From Balanoglossus misakiensis (taxonomy: Eukaryota > Hemichordata): 64,000 bases of DNA. Position 1 is the stretch's first letter, and every line of letters starts with the position of its first letter. Both the position numbers and the translations under genes were made by a program. Of the stretch, positions 38,201 through 53,379 are shown in pieces. The notes under the pieces were generated by a model that worked only from the letters and a program-made list of their open reading frames with translations, made no database searches and was not told where the DNA came from. Location of the stretch: the NCBI GenBank assembly GCA_040954595.2, contig CM082587.2, forward strand, positions 7,006,001 to 7,070,000, in the 5' to 3' direction.

Positions 38201-41200
38201 TTAAATGGCTCCTCATGTTTTCCAAACCTTGCAACTCTACCAATTTTCAAATGAATTTTGGCGGATTAAACTCATCAAAAGAGACTAATGCATTACATGT
38301 TTTAAAATTACAATGCAAATTTTCAGCAAAATTCAGCAAACATTTGGAGGAGCTTAAATGTCATAAGCTGTTTTCATTTGCAAATTGTTGATATCACTGG
38401 CCAGCAACTATTAAAAACACATACTTGTTCGATAGTACAGGGCTTCTGTACTTTCTATTTCAAAGGAATCAACAGAACTTTGCATTTTCATTGATTTTGC
38501 TAATCAATGGATAGATCGCAAATTCTTCAGGAAACACTGCTTTGCTCTCTGAACTACTGAGTATCTCTCTAAAGTACAGTGAAACGGTATGTGTTTTTGT
38601 TTTTAGTTGTAACTTAAACTTTGAATAGGTAACCAGTACCATATCGGTAGTATAATACTATCATAGAGGCATTTGTAGTTTATAATGACTGGTAAATGTA
38701 GATGATTCATTTGCAGAGACCATATTTTCTAAGGACACAATGTTATGTCATCGACCCTACAATGATTAAGAGTGTTCTTCCATCTTTAAATCTGTCTTAC
38801 CATATCAGGGCAGTCAAACCCAAAATTGACCATGAAATGTCTAACTAGATAGCAACTCACTCAAAAATTGGTGAAACTAATTGTATATAAAATATTAAAA
38901 GGATCACAGAAGTAGTGCCAAACCAAATAGTAAGTTGTTAATGGACTGCGCCGGCTGTCTTACCCCAGTAATTCAAACTATTACCATGTAAAGTTTAAAA
39001 CATTAACCTCACACAGCTACAACCATCTTGCAGGCTGACATCTGATCTAATCAAATCAGTTGGATGCATTCTGAATATTCGCTTGTACATGTGGAGCACA
39101 GTGCACCAAGTCTATAATGTGTAGAAATCATGAAAGTCTAGCTTAATAGAAAATTCCACACAATACAACAGCATACAGTGGATTCATGAGTGTTTCCCAC
39201 TTTATCGTTCATTGATTTTTGACGGCTTAGATGAAAATTCTATTCAACCAGATGATCATATTTGTTCTGTTAAGTACAAATTTCATGAATGCAAAACTTA
39301 AATTTACATGCATGATCAGGTTTGCAATTACATTTTCATCTATCTGGATTTCATCTGGATTATAACCAACACCAACTGCTTTTGAGAATATCAGCAATGC
39401 ATAAGTTTTACCATTACTTTATCTTTGATGTAAATTTTAAAATTCTAGGAGTTCACTTGAAAAAATAATGGAACTATGCTGTTCAGGACATCTATGGCCA
39501 AGACAACTATTCGCGTTATTACGAAAGGTTGTAAGATGCAAACATTAGCAAGCTAATGTTACAAATGACTGTGGAACACTTTTAGCTATTATAAGTTCTA
39601 TCCATGCAAGGCAAACTGCATCTACATGTACAGGTATGCATCCACGCCAGACAATGAGGCAAATAATTGTCGTCATAAAAGCCATCTACTTGTGAGTTTC
39701 AAGCCCGCAAATTTTTAGACACATCAGTTGTGCATCATGATGTCGAAAACAGCAGCCAAACGAGATACTATTGACGTCATAATACAAATTTAGAAACACC
39801 AGCAAAAAATTTCCATCACATGTGAAGTGTATTATATTATGAGACCTTTTTTTCTGATAAGATGTCAACTCTCACAGCAATACAGTAAAAAAGTAGACCC
39901 TTCATGATACAATCCCCCTCTTTTCAACATTTTTAAATGTATCAAGATGCATGTCATGCCTCTCTTTGAAAATTTACTGTCAATATCTCGCATGAAAAGA
40001 AAAATACTCTGACATCCAAAGAAATCAATACATCGCATGATGAATGTGCCCGTAACATCTGCCAAGAAATGTGTTCATCTCGTATGATTTATGTTTTCAT
40101 AGAGTTTCCAAAGGCATATCATATCACCTGATCAGCACATCAGATTTCATCCAGCTGTCCTTTTATGTCGGACAATAAATAACAGAGCAAAATCTGATCT
40201 TTGTGTCAAGCAAATAAGGTGGCGTAAATTTTTCCACATTAAAAACAGGTGCCGGACAAAAGAGATTTGATTTCTTCATAAACTGATAAGTTCAAAATCA
40301 TAATTTCTCTCAGAATTAAATATTTTTTACAGTTCCCGCTTCAATAAATGGAGAGTACACTGGTACAGATAGGAACTGGTACCAGCTAGACACACATGCA
40401 GACAAATCCCCCATTTCACTACTCATCTGCACCATCTACTTTGAGCCATTCTCCATGATACTGTACCTTGTATTGTGTGATTCCACCCACATTTTGGAAC
40501 CTAACACCTTCTTGATGTCTAAGAAAACATTTTCACCAAATTTCTGAAATGCCATGAGCATATTTTAATTGAAATTCAGCTCTTATTCTCACAACTTACA
40601 GAATTTTCTGAATGTTAAAAAATATTATTTGGCCTAAATTGAAAAGTGGCAAGCAAAGTGAAACAGTCATTCTTCATGAGAGATGATTTCAGCTCTAATT
40701 TTTCTTCCTTTCTCAGTGGATGCTCTTCACAAAATGTTGGGAGTTTTGTGATAAATAATTTTCACTTTATGAGACCCTGTGATGTTGTCAAATGATGTAT
40801 ATTACAGCTACAGATGAATTTCAGTCAGCCAACCTGAACCAGTACAAACCATGCGAAAGTCATTTAGTAAACAGATCATGAGATAAATAATGACCTTGCG
40901 ACCCTTTTCAAAAAGACCTGCCTCAGAGTTACTAATTTTGTGAAGAGCCACTTGTAAATTAACCTGCCGAGATGTCTCCAAGCTGACAGTATGAAATGAA
41001 ACCACCTCATGGGACAAGATTTATAATTTGCGGCGATATGTAATCTGTCAGCTAGCGCATGGACCACCATCCAATTCGCGGGTTTTGCTTAATGCGCAGG
41101 GTTAATAAAATGCCACCCATTCTTCATAGTTGTTCAATTGGGACCGCAGGTGTCAGCTGAAGGGTGGCCGAGTAAACGTAAAGGTGACACTACGCCTGAC

Positions 41201-44200
41201 CCCATCAAGCCCATTTCACTGTGTGAAATTCCAGTCATACCGTACCACTGATTAGAATATGGGGCTGAACCTATTTATTAAGTGAAGTGATGAAAGGCCT
41301 TGCAAGTTGTGCAGATCTTGAATTTTTATGATAGGTTATTAGTTTAACAAATATCTGTATAAACGCAAAGAATTTTGCTTTTAACTTTGCTTTGGTGCGA
41401 CATATTATTAACCAGTCATTCCAGGTTCAAGGCGATCCGTGACGTGTTAATTTTCACTACAATCGGCGAACAATTTTGGACTCGGTAATGAGGGCTGTTA
41501 TCTTGGACGTCTTAAAGCCTTCTGCCCAGCTGACAAGATAAAATCCCTTTAAAGACCCATTTAGGGAACCATTATGATACCATACATGTACTTATTATGG
41601 TCTTTTAGATTAATGCCCGGGCCACGCACAGTCATGCTCTAAAAGATTCTAGATTACAAGATCTTTGATAACCTCGTCAGACTTCACTTCCTACAGTTTC
41701 ATGTATGACCTCACATGATATTCCAGCTGTGCACATACAAACAGTGCAATAATTATGACCTTCTGGTAGCTGCAAGGAAATCTTAACGGGAAAAACATCT
41801 TCATTATACAACAAAAGTCTGAAAATGCTATGATGTCATATTTGATGGGCTAGATGAACAGTCCACTAGGTGGCTTTATTTCTGTGGACAAATGTTTCTT
41901 CAAAAGAAATAAAAGTCTCTGATGAATTAAGTTGTGAGAAATTTTACATTGACAGTCTAAAAGAAGCTGTTTACACAGTAAAATGGTCTCACGTCCATTT
42001 GGGACAGTGATGCACACTTAAACCGTGTATATTTAAACAGTTAAATGCAGTTGCATCTTAATAATCTGAAAGTGAAAGAGCTGACTCTGAATCATGGGAG
42101 CATGCAAATTTGGTAAAACAATCCTTTGACTAGCTGTGACAGAACAGACAACCTTGTTACTGAAGAATTTGCGGCCACTTTATTACAAATTAACCCCAGC
42201 AATACCATACAACTTGTGCTCACAACTCACGGGGTAATAACCTTACAATTGGAAATAAACGAATAGCTTTCTTTTCCTTCAGAACCAAGATACAACTGGT
42301 ATTAATTTTCGTGCGTGGTTACTGAACATTAATGCAATTTATATGTCCAATTTCTCTCTATTCAGGAAAAAAAATGGTCGACAATCATCTGTGCTGACGA
42401 CTGTAATTCAATGGATACCCGGAGACACTACCAATGGATCTGACTTTTGTGTCATCACCACTAAATTGATCTTCTCATGGTACATTTCCAGCAAGGGGAA
42501 AAAATGACAAAATGCAATCAACTGAATTTCCAGGATATCCTACATGTCGTTGCGGCAGACAGCTGTGGACTCTGGGGAATGGAATGACGCAGAGTGGGAA
42601 AGGCTTACACATCACTTTAATATGGAATCGCTGTCTTTCGCCAGTATTACATTATTTAAAACAGACTAGAAGACCACAGTCTGTCAAGGCTTTTCCAAAT
42701 CACGCCTTGCAGGTACAGTGTATTAAACAGTCACAATGCCCCTGCATTTCATATACTCGAGCCGTGCACACAGGTCTGTACAACCACTTTTTTCCTGTTG
42801 CTAATTTTCCAATTAGAAAATGGGTTTTTAATGAACAGAATTTTTCCCTACAAGATTTACTGATGGGTCATATATGCAGAAAATTTCAATCAATGTGGTA
42901 ATAATATTTGCCAGTTTTTCACAACACACCTCGTAACATTCTAGTTATTGAATTGGTATCAACACAATTCTTATATTAGCAACAACTTTGCAATTCTGAT
43001 GTCATTGCTTCTAATATATCCTCCCTGGTCTCAGTCTTTGGAGTTATCATCGTTCCCTACCCCACTTTCCTGATTATTCTGTTAATACACAAGTCTGATT
43101 AATTTATATAATGTACCAGTACTTCTATCCTTATCACTCATCAGCTTTTTCTCTCAATAATGTTGAAGTTTTTGAGGCTGTCTCTATGTGCAGCTGGTTA
43201 CAAGTGCTGCACTGGGAACTCCCAGGGTCCAGCAAGGCCAGCATCCCCCTTACAAATTTACAGCAGATACCAATATGCAAACACTTCTGTTTCAATCATG
43301 CCAAATTGGATGGTTGGCACTGAGGAAATGCATGTATAAATGTACAAGGACGTCTAAGGACTGATGCATAACTGTGTAAAAGCCAACTGAATCAGGACGC
43401 AAGCTAGATGAAACTTCTCTTGAAATAAACAGCATGAATCCCATAATCGATGCAGACAGTCTGTCTGTGGATACCACATTTTCTGTCGCAGGGGAAAACC
43501 ATGGATACCATGTTTTAACCTGGAGCGACATTTATATAACAGACAAATGTGAGACGCTATTACTTTCATAACGAAAGTGCACTTAGGAAGTACCATGCAG
43601 TCAGGGGTAATTAAATACCATGGGCAAATAATTTCAACTTGTGTTGCTATGGAAACTATTCAAAAAGTTGCACATTTTTCATGAACTCGGTCATGTTACC
43701 TCCTCAAGCAAAATTACTCGGTCGTTAAGGGGGCTAATGATTAAAAAAAATGCTCGTAAAATAATTAAGAAAAGTTGAGAAATTGAAATAAAATTAGCAT
43801 GCAAAAGACAGGGCATGAACTGTGGGCAAATATATGAAAATGGCTGTCAAGCTCACTAAGTCAGCAGTTAGATTTTAGCTATTTACCATAATCTGAATTT
43901 TTAACCTCGAGACCTTCAAGGAAAAACGGTTAAGGGAATTCTTTTAAGATACATGTACATATGATCTAATATGACATGGCTACAAAGTGATCATACCAAC
44001 AAAAAAATGCCAGGCAAATATAAAGCAAAGAATTATGGGTAATTATCAGCAGTGCCAAAAGCTCTTGAAAAGTGTTTGTTTTATAGTACTATGTTTGAAA
44101 TCCTAAGAGGCCTCAGGGCAACTCTTCTGATGAAAATGTCATCGATCAAATTTGATCAACAGTAAAGCAAGGTGTGGGTCAGCTGTAAAATGTGTATGAA

Positions 44201-47200
44201 TAGAAGCCGCGGGGCACGACAACCGTTGCGCTTCCTCTCACGCAAAAGTTAAATTACCAGTCAAACTGACTGTAATAAAAACGTGAAAATTAAATTTGTT
44301 TCCGAAATAAGCTTTACTTGATAAAAGAGGACCCACACTGGTAGCTTTACATACTCGGACAGGTCACCCGGTGTGTGCAGATAACAGGTGCAGTTTTTGT
44401 TTCCTGAAAGAACTTGGTTGATGCGTGACTAGAAACAAAACTCGAAAGCTGTCGTGTTTCTGTCAATTTTTGTATAAATCTTTCTACAGATCTGAAAGTG
44501 ATTTCAAGATGAATAGCTTAGTTGTGGACTCGCTTGTTACATGCTGTTCACTCTCAGTGTAGTCACGCTGGACGTAATCAAATACCTACTGTACCCGGAA
44601 CAAAGTCAATTTGCTGCTAATGAGTACATCAAAAATTTCTACACTGTCAGTCAAACATTTGAACTATTCGACGCAATCAGTTTATTTGACAGGTGTAGGC
44701 CAGCTGTACTTTGGCACGACTGAAAGAACGGTGCTTGCTGGAATTGTTGATCATGCTGGAATAATGCATCTGTGTGCTAAAAACACTCGGAACATCGATA
44801 ATTAAAAGGGCAATTGAATCCGCAATATGCGACGTTTTTCCAGTATCTTTATTCTGTGTATCAACTGAAGTCTCTCTTTCTTTCTCCTTAAAGCATGTTC
44901 AAACACCAAACACTGAGCTTCCCAATAATGCATGTATATATGAAAAGTGCACTGTGTAAACAAAAATTTGTAAAACGATAAAATGTCTGTAACAGCAACA
45001 AGATGAACATTTTGAAACATTAAACATTCACTATTGAAACTAGAGAACTCTGCTTGAAACTTTGAACTACTCCTCTTTTCATGTATTTGTTTGACAACTC
45101 AATTACTATATTGTTGCCACTTCTTTAGATAAGACTTTGAAATATCTTACCCTTGACTCGCTGACTTACTGTAAATGATTGCCTCCTGCACTGTGCATGA
45201 GCAGTTTCCAAGGAGACGATTTTGTGATGAAGGCTACAGCAACTCGGGCCAAACTGATATGTAATCACATTCCTTGCAATACCTTGACACAAACCTTGGT
45301 CACACTGACCTACTCACTGACGGCATCGCCACTCGATGTGCATGCGTGGTCTAGCATTAAATGATGTGCAATAATCAAAAGATAGCAGTGTGGTTAATTG
45401 ACAATACTTCCCGGAGGCTGATGTTCAACTACAAAAAATGGTGGTGATTGTCAGTGTTGGAAGTTCATGTTGTTATACCGGTAGACAAAAATATCTGTAC
45501 ACATTTGTATTTTCAACAACTATTACACACACCACCAGTTTTAAACTGCAAGTCTTAAAAGCCAATACCCGAACAAACTGATTGATTATTCAGTATGAAA
45601 TCAACAATTTACCCTCACAACAGTAGAAACACTTTACACTTTGTCAAAAGAAATCAATTGGGGATTTTTCTTTCAGTTTGATCGATCATCACCACCTTAA
45701 CATTCACGGCAAGACAGTAATCATCCCTATATTGCATTCAACAATACAACATCTTTGCAGCTGCTAGCAATTTTATTTTACATTTAGCTTCTCTGTGAAA
45801 TGTCCAGTAAAGGTGCAATCAGAAATTATATGGCCTGCTGAAGGCAACTTAACAGCCCGCCATAATATACTTGTGTTTGCCGTCGCCCACACTGTAAAAA
45901 TTCATGTATAGGTTTTATGTTACAGTTTAATTGAGGGGACGAATGTGGTGAATTGACGATTTTAACCTTTTGGTAATGGCAAGGGGTTTATAATTACACT
46001 CAAGCAGGTGTTGGCATGCTTCATAGAATTTTCACTTAAAAGCCTGTGCCACGGATTTGTTTCTGTCAATAAATTTATATGTAGGTGAAGTTTTTGCAGA
46101 ATTTCATCATCATGTTTTTCTGCTGCCAGTTTTCTTTGATACTAAGAGACACATTTTTCACATTTCCCACATATTTATCAAATTTCCCATTCTATAAACA
46201 TTCTCACTTTCAAATAAATGGCGGTGCAGTTATATCGTTTCTGCAAGGGGTCATACGTATGCATTAATGACACGTCTGTGAAGCAAAATTGGTTTTTACG
46301 TTTTTGTGAGCAAATACAAAACATTCTGAAGTCTGTTGTCAGCAACAAGCAATTTCAACCGGAACTATTCTGTAATGAAATATTTACTGAGCCACTTAGG
46401 ATCGTTTTCTGAATTTTCCTGAAATTTTTGATGATTCGACTGATGTTTGCATACACGCTGCAAGGTATTGAAATTGGAAAATTGAAAGTCACTCGCGTGC
46501 AGAAAATAGAAAATGTCTACAAAATGAAAAAAAAACGGACACATCCTGGAAACTCAAGAAGGAGGTCGTCAGCAGTTTATGAAGCAAATTACGGCGCGAT
46601 AGAGAAGGCTAATGAAATCTGACTTTGCCGTGTACAAGTAAAATGATGTCAAGCCCTGGGTGAAAACAAACACTGGTTTGTGAATTAGGCTACAGAATGA
46701 CTTCAGGTGCGAGTTTTTGGATTCAAAAGATGTTTTCAATTTCTTTTTTCTGCGACAAAATTTGCTCAATTGCCAATACAGTAGGTACAGTTAAATTGAG
46801 TAGATTTATCAAACGATACTAATGCACTAGTAGCATGAGTTTAACACCATTTATATTCAACCATACCATGTAATTTGTCTTCACTTGTATGATTTTGTCT
46901 AGCTTCGTAGTCATGTATTTTTTCTTCATTTATGTTGTTTGCATTTTTATCTTCTTTTTTTGTAGGAGATGCCTGTTAAAACCAATTGCTCCTGTTATGA
47001 ATAACATAATAAAATAAAATAATACACCATATGTGTCACTTGATATAACTAGGAATATTGGAAAACTGCTCACACAAAACTTTGTGCTTATTCAATATCC
47101 AGTTTGATAAAAGTTATAAATCCAAATTTGTCATGAAAACATTATGACACTCTTTGAAATTCACTGCAGTTTTAGTCAAACTCTCTTGACCGAGCCACGT

Positions 47201-50200
47201 GTAAAATTTCATGAAAAGACAAAACCAGAAGTGGGTTTTCCAGCGACCGACATGGAAAAGTCAAATTCGAGATTCTTGTTGCTTGTACAGCCCTAATGCA
47301 TCTTCCATAAATTAAAAGGAGTGCGATAATGCTTCTTCATGAGTACCGAGATCTCACGACTTATGTAATGTAAATGCACTATTAACCCAAATGGATTTGC
47401 TGTATAAATGTTACATGAAACTTGCACAGCCACGCAAAGTCATCAAACCCATCAAATAGGAAAACAAGTTGGGCTGTGTTCGGAATTTCAATACATGCTA
47501 ATAGGGGTTGTATTTTATGCAGAAAATGTAGTAGTATCCTTTTAGCCTATGCAAATACCGCCTAAGGCATAAACTTGCTTTTATCAGTGTTATCCGGAGG
47601 TATACACCTGTAATGTAAATCACAATGCACTGGCTTTTCTGTGGATATAGTGAGAATGGAGCCGGGTGAGAGCTTCAAATTGAACAGAACAGACAGGCTA
47701 TACCTTATCCTGGTGAATAACGGTGCAGCATCTTGTACTTTTTCAATTTCAAATAAGAAAATATGTCTGTTTGATCTCGGGCGTAGGAATTAACACAGTG
47801 CCAAAACTGAATCATTTTACAAACCGTAACTTCTGAGATATATCTGGCATATTGATATATGTTGGTTACCTTTTGAGACATGTTCTCACAAATGCACATG
47901 TTGCCTATTGCCCGATGAAATAACAACACAAATTCACTGCATTTCAATGACTGCAGGAAGTAGTGCATAAAATGATAGTAGTATACCCAGACAGATATGA
48001 TTAATTCATGTTTTTAAAGGATAAACCAGGATAAAAGTTGATAAAAATACATTTCAAGAAGATAGCATTATAGCTACTGGTGCTCTTAAGATACGACAAA
48101 ACCTCTAATTCTTTGAATGCAAATACTTAATCTGTATATTTTATGAGACTTTTATCTCCCATCTCTGTTCTTTGAGAGATGTTCATTTTGACTAATGAAA
48201 GTTTTCCCCTCCCAACTTATTTCAGTAAGTGATATCCATACATCTATCTATCCACCAGTACTGACTGGTGCAGCTACTGATCCATACCGGTATATCAATC
48301 AAAACACAGAATCCAAGCAGCCATCTAGTAATCCATTCATCCATCCATGGTACTTTACTCTTCTGCACATTAATCCGTTTATCTAAGATCTGTTTATCAA
48401 TCTGTCAATCCATGTAGACAATCTACCTAGCCCTCTATCCTTCTACCAGTATACCGGGTATATAATACATCTATCGATCTATTCATTCATCCATGTATAT
48501 CATGATTTGCATATGATAGTTGGATCTGCCTGATACACACAAACTAAAGGTATATGCTAAACTTTACAGCTTGACTTTAATCGTACTTTGTCGTATGTAT
48601 AGTTTAATATGAGTCATTTTTACATTAGATGGCACTGCTGGGGGTGATGACCATGAGTTTTCTTTTCAGCACAATCAAGCAGTGCTGAAAGCTGACATGA
48701 CGCAAAGAAGTGCACTGGAGACTATAGCTCCTGTTCACATTTTGTATAAAAATATGACTTTTTTGAAATGTACAATGTACCACACATATTTGCACTTTAT
48801 CAGTTTAGATTTCACATGAAAATTTAATATTTGCAGTTTTCTTCACATACTGCATGACTGTAATGTCATGAATTGTCGCATCTGTAGCAACGATGTAATC
48901 AGTTTTTTTTACTATACACAAAACATGTTAAATATTGTTTTCGCCTAGTATGAAACTGACGTTGCAAATTGAATATTGTCTTAACCATCAGCTCATCACC
49001 ACCTGAACAGACCAACACCAATTCAACTGTACAAACACAATCACCAGTTGGCATTGAAAATCAGCCAATTTGCCCACTACACAGTACACAACGAAGCTGT
49101 CAAAATGTTTTACTGGTCTTCTTAGGGGAACTCGAGCTTTGTGCACATAAATTGCAGACAGGTGCACTTGAAATACTGCCAGACTGAAGACAGCTTTATG
49201 GCAAGTCAAACTTCAGCGGCGTTCTGGAAAAGTGGATGATTGAGTTCCACCGTGTACAGCATGTACAGGGAAACATCTTTCAGGGGGATATTTACCGCAC
49301 TTTGATAGTGTCGCCCGGTCGTCTCATAAAAAAATGCGAAGTCCGTCATCAAGCGAGAGCCAGACAGGCTTTAAAAACCCAAAGAGGACGTTGTATATCA
49401 TTTTGACCGCTAATCACCAACATGGCCGCCATAGGACGCCGGCATCACCAAAAGAGATAAAAGTCGAAACACACAAAAAAATGTTACGTGTGTAGCTCAC
49501 AGTAAATGCAAAGTAAACGGCGATTACGGTAAAATCCTGGGACTGTTATCTCCGAAGTGCAGACTGTTTGACAATCATCCATTGCATGGGAATCGTTATC
49601 ACCGACATGGACACAGGGAACTTCCCCTTGCTTTGAATAATTGACTATTTAGATGTCTGTCGACGTCAACGGTATACACGGTATCTTCCCGTCTGTCGGC
49701 TAAGTTTCCCGTTTTTCCAGCGAATCATCGTTACACACATAAAAGCAAAGTCTGCTAGGATGGTTAATGTGCTTTCATGAAGAAAATTGGCCTTTAGGTT
49801 CTTGAAACGTTGCCAGGTGACAGAACTTGTTAGAAAGTCTCTAAGATGCTGCAAAGCAGTTATGGATACAGCAACTCTTTCAGGTCCCAGCTTTTCAAGC
49901 TTCTGTTGCATTTTAGACTTTAAAAGAACTAGGGTGCCAATGGCTGTATATGGTATTTCAACAGGCAAGCTGTACAGTTTCAGGTCTCTTGTGGGATATA
50001 CCGGGCTACTTGCTGTATCTGAAAGTTAATTGTAATCTTGTGCTGGCAATAATAATCCCCGGTGCAGAGAGCGCACAACGTTCCGTGGGCATCGAAGAAA
50101 TCCCCAATGAAGTTTCACAGGAGATAATCTATCATACTGAAAACTGCCCGCATTGCAAAGTGAGCTCAAAGTGTTTCAATAATGTAGAGCTGTGAAGCTG

Positions 50201-53200
50201 GTATACCCTCTGGGGAAAAGTTCACAGACATCATCAGTTTATGTTTCCCAGGTTTTTTGCTTCAAACATTTAGTATGCATGCCATTGGCGCTTGTATGTG
50301 TGTGTGTTTGGATAAATGTTGCCAGGATGCGAACAAGTCTGATGCTTTGAATAATGTATGTATGCTGCATTGCAAACAAAACAAAAAACAAAACAAAAAA
50401 AAGATTTCCAGATAGATTCCACATACACATAATGTCCATTTAAAAGTCACTAGGTATCATCAGCCTATGGAACACAAACCATTACACTCAGTAATACATA
50501 TACCGGTATACCTATGGGATATGCAATTTAATGGTTCCTGGCAGTCATAATGGCTCACACAAGCAAACTACAGACACATTAACTGCGCAAACAGAACATT
50601 TTGAACAGTTTACATGAAATCTTTTCCACTACAACACAGTTCAGCCTTTCTGAACCTTATAGACCTGTATCTCATAAACTTCGGCATAAACACTAACTGG
50701 TTTAACAGACTCCCTCAACATCCTATATATTGATTGCTATGATGAATGGTCAGCATAATACAAAGTTATAACAACCACATTATTTGCATGATGTACATTG
50801 TACATTGTTGTGGGCCTTTACGGTACTTTGACAAGCTTGCAACTACAGTGTCATATGGAACCTTGCAATACCTGCAGCTAGACATGTTGACCCCAAGTTT
50901 TAAGGTTAAAGAGAATTTTAAAATGTGAGATTTAGGCCACCTGCACGCAGATCCAATTGCTTATAATCAATCCCACTTCTAGTTTTCTACATAAGCTGGA
51001 TTTCTTTATAATTTAAAAGCACAATCATATCATGTACTGGTACACCTCATATAAAATAGCAATAAAACAGAAAACAATTTGCAAAACATGCCCAAATCTG
51101 CAACTTTACGTAATACGCCCTGAGGATGTATATTACACTTTGCTCACAAATCTCATCAGTGAAGACATGGAATTTAATCTGCAGAGTGTAATAAATCTCG
51201 CCTGGGTTGGTGATGAGTGGGGCATCATGAAAATTCAACTGCCTCTGCTCAGAAACTTCCGGAGGTTTGAAAGATGCCCAGATAAAAGCCAGTGGGGGGG
51301 AGGTGGCAGCATCTATGCAATTGTCAGGAGGAATTGAATTAATAATCACGCATACAGTCGGGGAGCCGACAGTTGTGCGGTAACGAAAATAGATTGCCAA
51401 CACTCAGACGGGGAATGCATCATTCACTGCGGTTGTATAACCCTGTGGGCGGTGTTCTCGGCCACAATAAAACCACCCATGGCAACGGGCGCCATCGGTG
51501 GGACACCACCACAACAGGGACCAACGCTAGACGCGCACACCATCAATCACGACCCAGAGGTGTTGTCTGGCCGTATATCACACTACACGCACCCTAAAGC
51601 GCTTAACTTTTACACGGATACATTTACGTCACGACACTCTCTAGACGACACAAAAATTCATTCTTTGTTGCTCAAATATACTCTTTTTCTGGCGAACTGT
51701 CTCTCAGTATTAATCTATTCTATGCGGTGGTTCATCTTCGAGATTGCAGAATTGTAGGATTTTAATCAGGCAATCCGCACCCTCCTAGGTATAACCACCA
51801 AGTCCATACATTATTAGACTACAATCTTGTAGTGTATTGTGGTTATTTTAAACTCCTAAATCCGCCCTTTAAAGTTGTGGCATAAACCCTTGAAATACAA
51901 GCTAAATCAGTCTACCGGTACTGAATTATCAATGAACATTCGTCCAAGAATTTTATTACACCAATTCTCTTTACACTGCGCAAATAATATGGTAGTTAAA
52001 CTGGGTATGCCAACGAATAAAAGCCCCACAAATGCAGAATGGTGTCCTTGTTAAAAGTTGCTGAAACACTCATCATACACCATCCACTAACATTTTACTA
52101 ATAATCTCACGTCGAGCAACTAAAATGGTCACCGCTGACAATGCAAATACAAGATGTCATAATATTTTTTTTCACATTTCTCCCACTTGACTTACCTTGA
52201 TGCAGACACAGAGAGAAAATGGTATGGTGATAAAAAACAAAAACCATGAGCAAAAGACAAGTACCCATCCACAGCAACCTATGGAATAGTCTGGATCACC
52301 CGCTGAAAAAGAAAATGAAATAAGAAGTTGTGAGCATAGTTGTGTTCTTTAAATGTCTTTGATGAAACCTGGACAGAAAGCAAAGAGTTCAACATACTGG
52401 TGTTAACTCCGAAAAATCCTGATCAAATTATATACAATGTTTTTCTAAAATGATGTTCAAAATATTGGCAAACCTAGCTTCAACAGTATATCCATTATAG
52501 ATTGAATGCATTTCATCCAAGCCGTCTGCACAAATGCTTGTCATATCCAAATGCAGCCATTGCTTATCAGTTTGTAGGGATTTTTTTTTACCTCAATCGA
52601 CATAGAAAATTCCTTTCACACTTATTTTGGTGACTGCGTATTTCTTTTGATGTGTGCATTGCCGAAATCTGCACATTAGTACAAACAAATTTTACAAATT
52701 TTGAAATATGCACTGTTCCCAAGTGTTTTCACTTCACTCCTAAATCGTTGACCATGGTTGCAGAAAGTTAATGAGATAAGCCCGAGTAAAGCCTCCAGCG
52801 ACCACTTGTCAGTAAATTATCTGTAAGGAGAACTCCCCGGGGACCTCAAAAGGGAGATTCCCTTATTTCCAAGGCTACAGATTTACCGGTAGACCGAAAA
52901 ACTAATCTCAGAAATGTGATGAATTGCGAAGATAGCAGGAAAAAAATGCTCATGCAAATGGAAATAAATTAACAAAACGGACATGCTGAAGATTTGGGCG
53001 TGATTATCAAAGCGTGCCACATCATCATCACAAGCGAGTATCTTCCAGCCCGTTTAATAGTGCTTATTTGGTGAGAACCTGACTTATTTCAGGTGGTTTA
53101 CCTGACAGAAATATCTTTAAATGAAGCAGCTACATACAGATGGCAATTTCAATACTTTCACTGGATGTATCAATTAATGTGAATTGAATATCAATACAAG

Positions 53201-53347
53201 AACTGATTTAAATAAAAAGTTTTATCCTTTTTTGATGATGATGATGATGATGACGATGATGATGATGATGAAGATGACGACGATGACGTAGATGATGATG
53301 ATGATGATGATGATGACGATGACAAAGATGATGATGATGAAGACAAA

Positions 53348-53379
<32 letters not shown>

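Larger units (their letters stand above)
34201..52195 (-). other. Stomatin intron 2 (about 18 kb)
   Basis: AT-rich intron with only short chance ORFs. CpG is locally higher near 49230-49480, and 51360-51757 is an ORF-bearing island. A degenerate ATCT/ATCC tetranucleotide tract spans about 48236-48500. Most of the TACCGGTA palindromes lie here. Confidence 0.55.
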
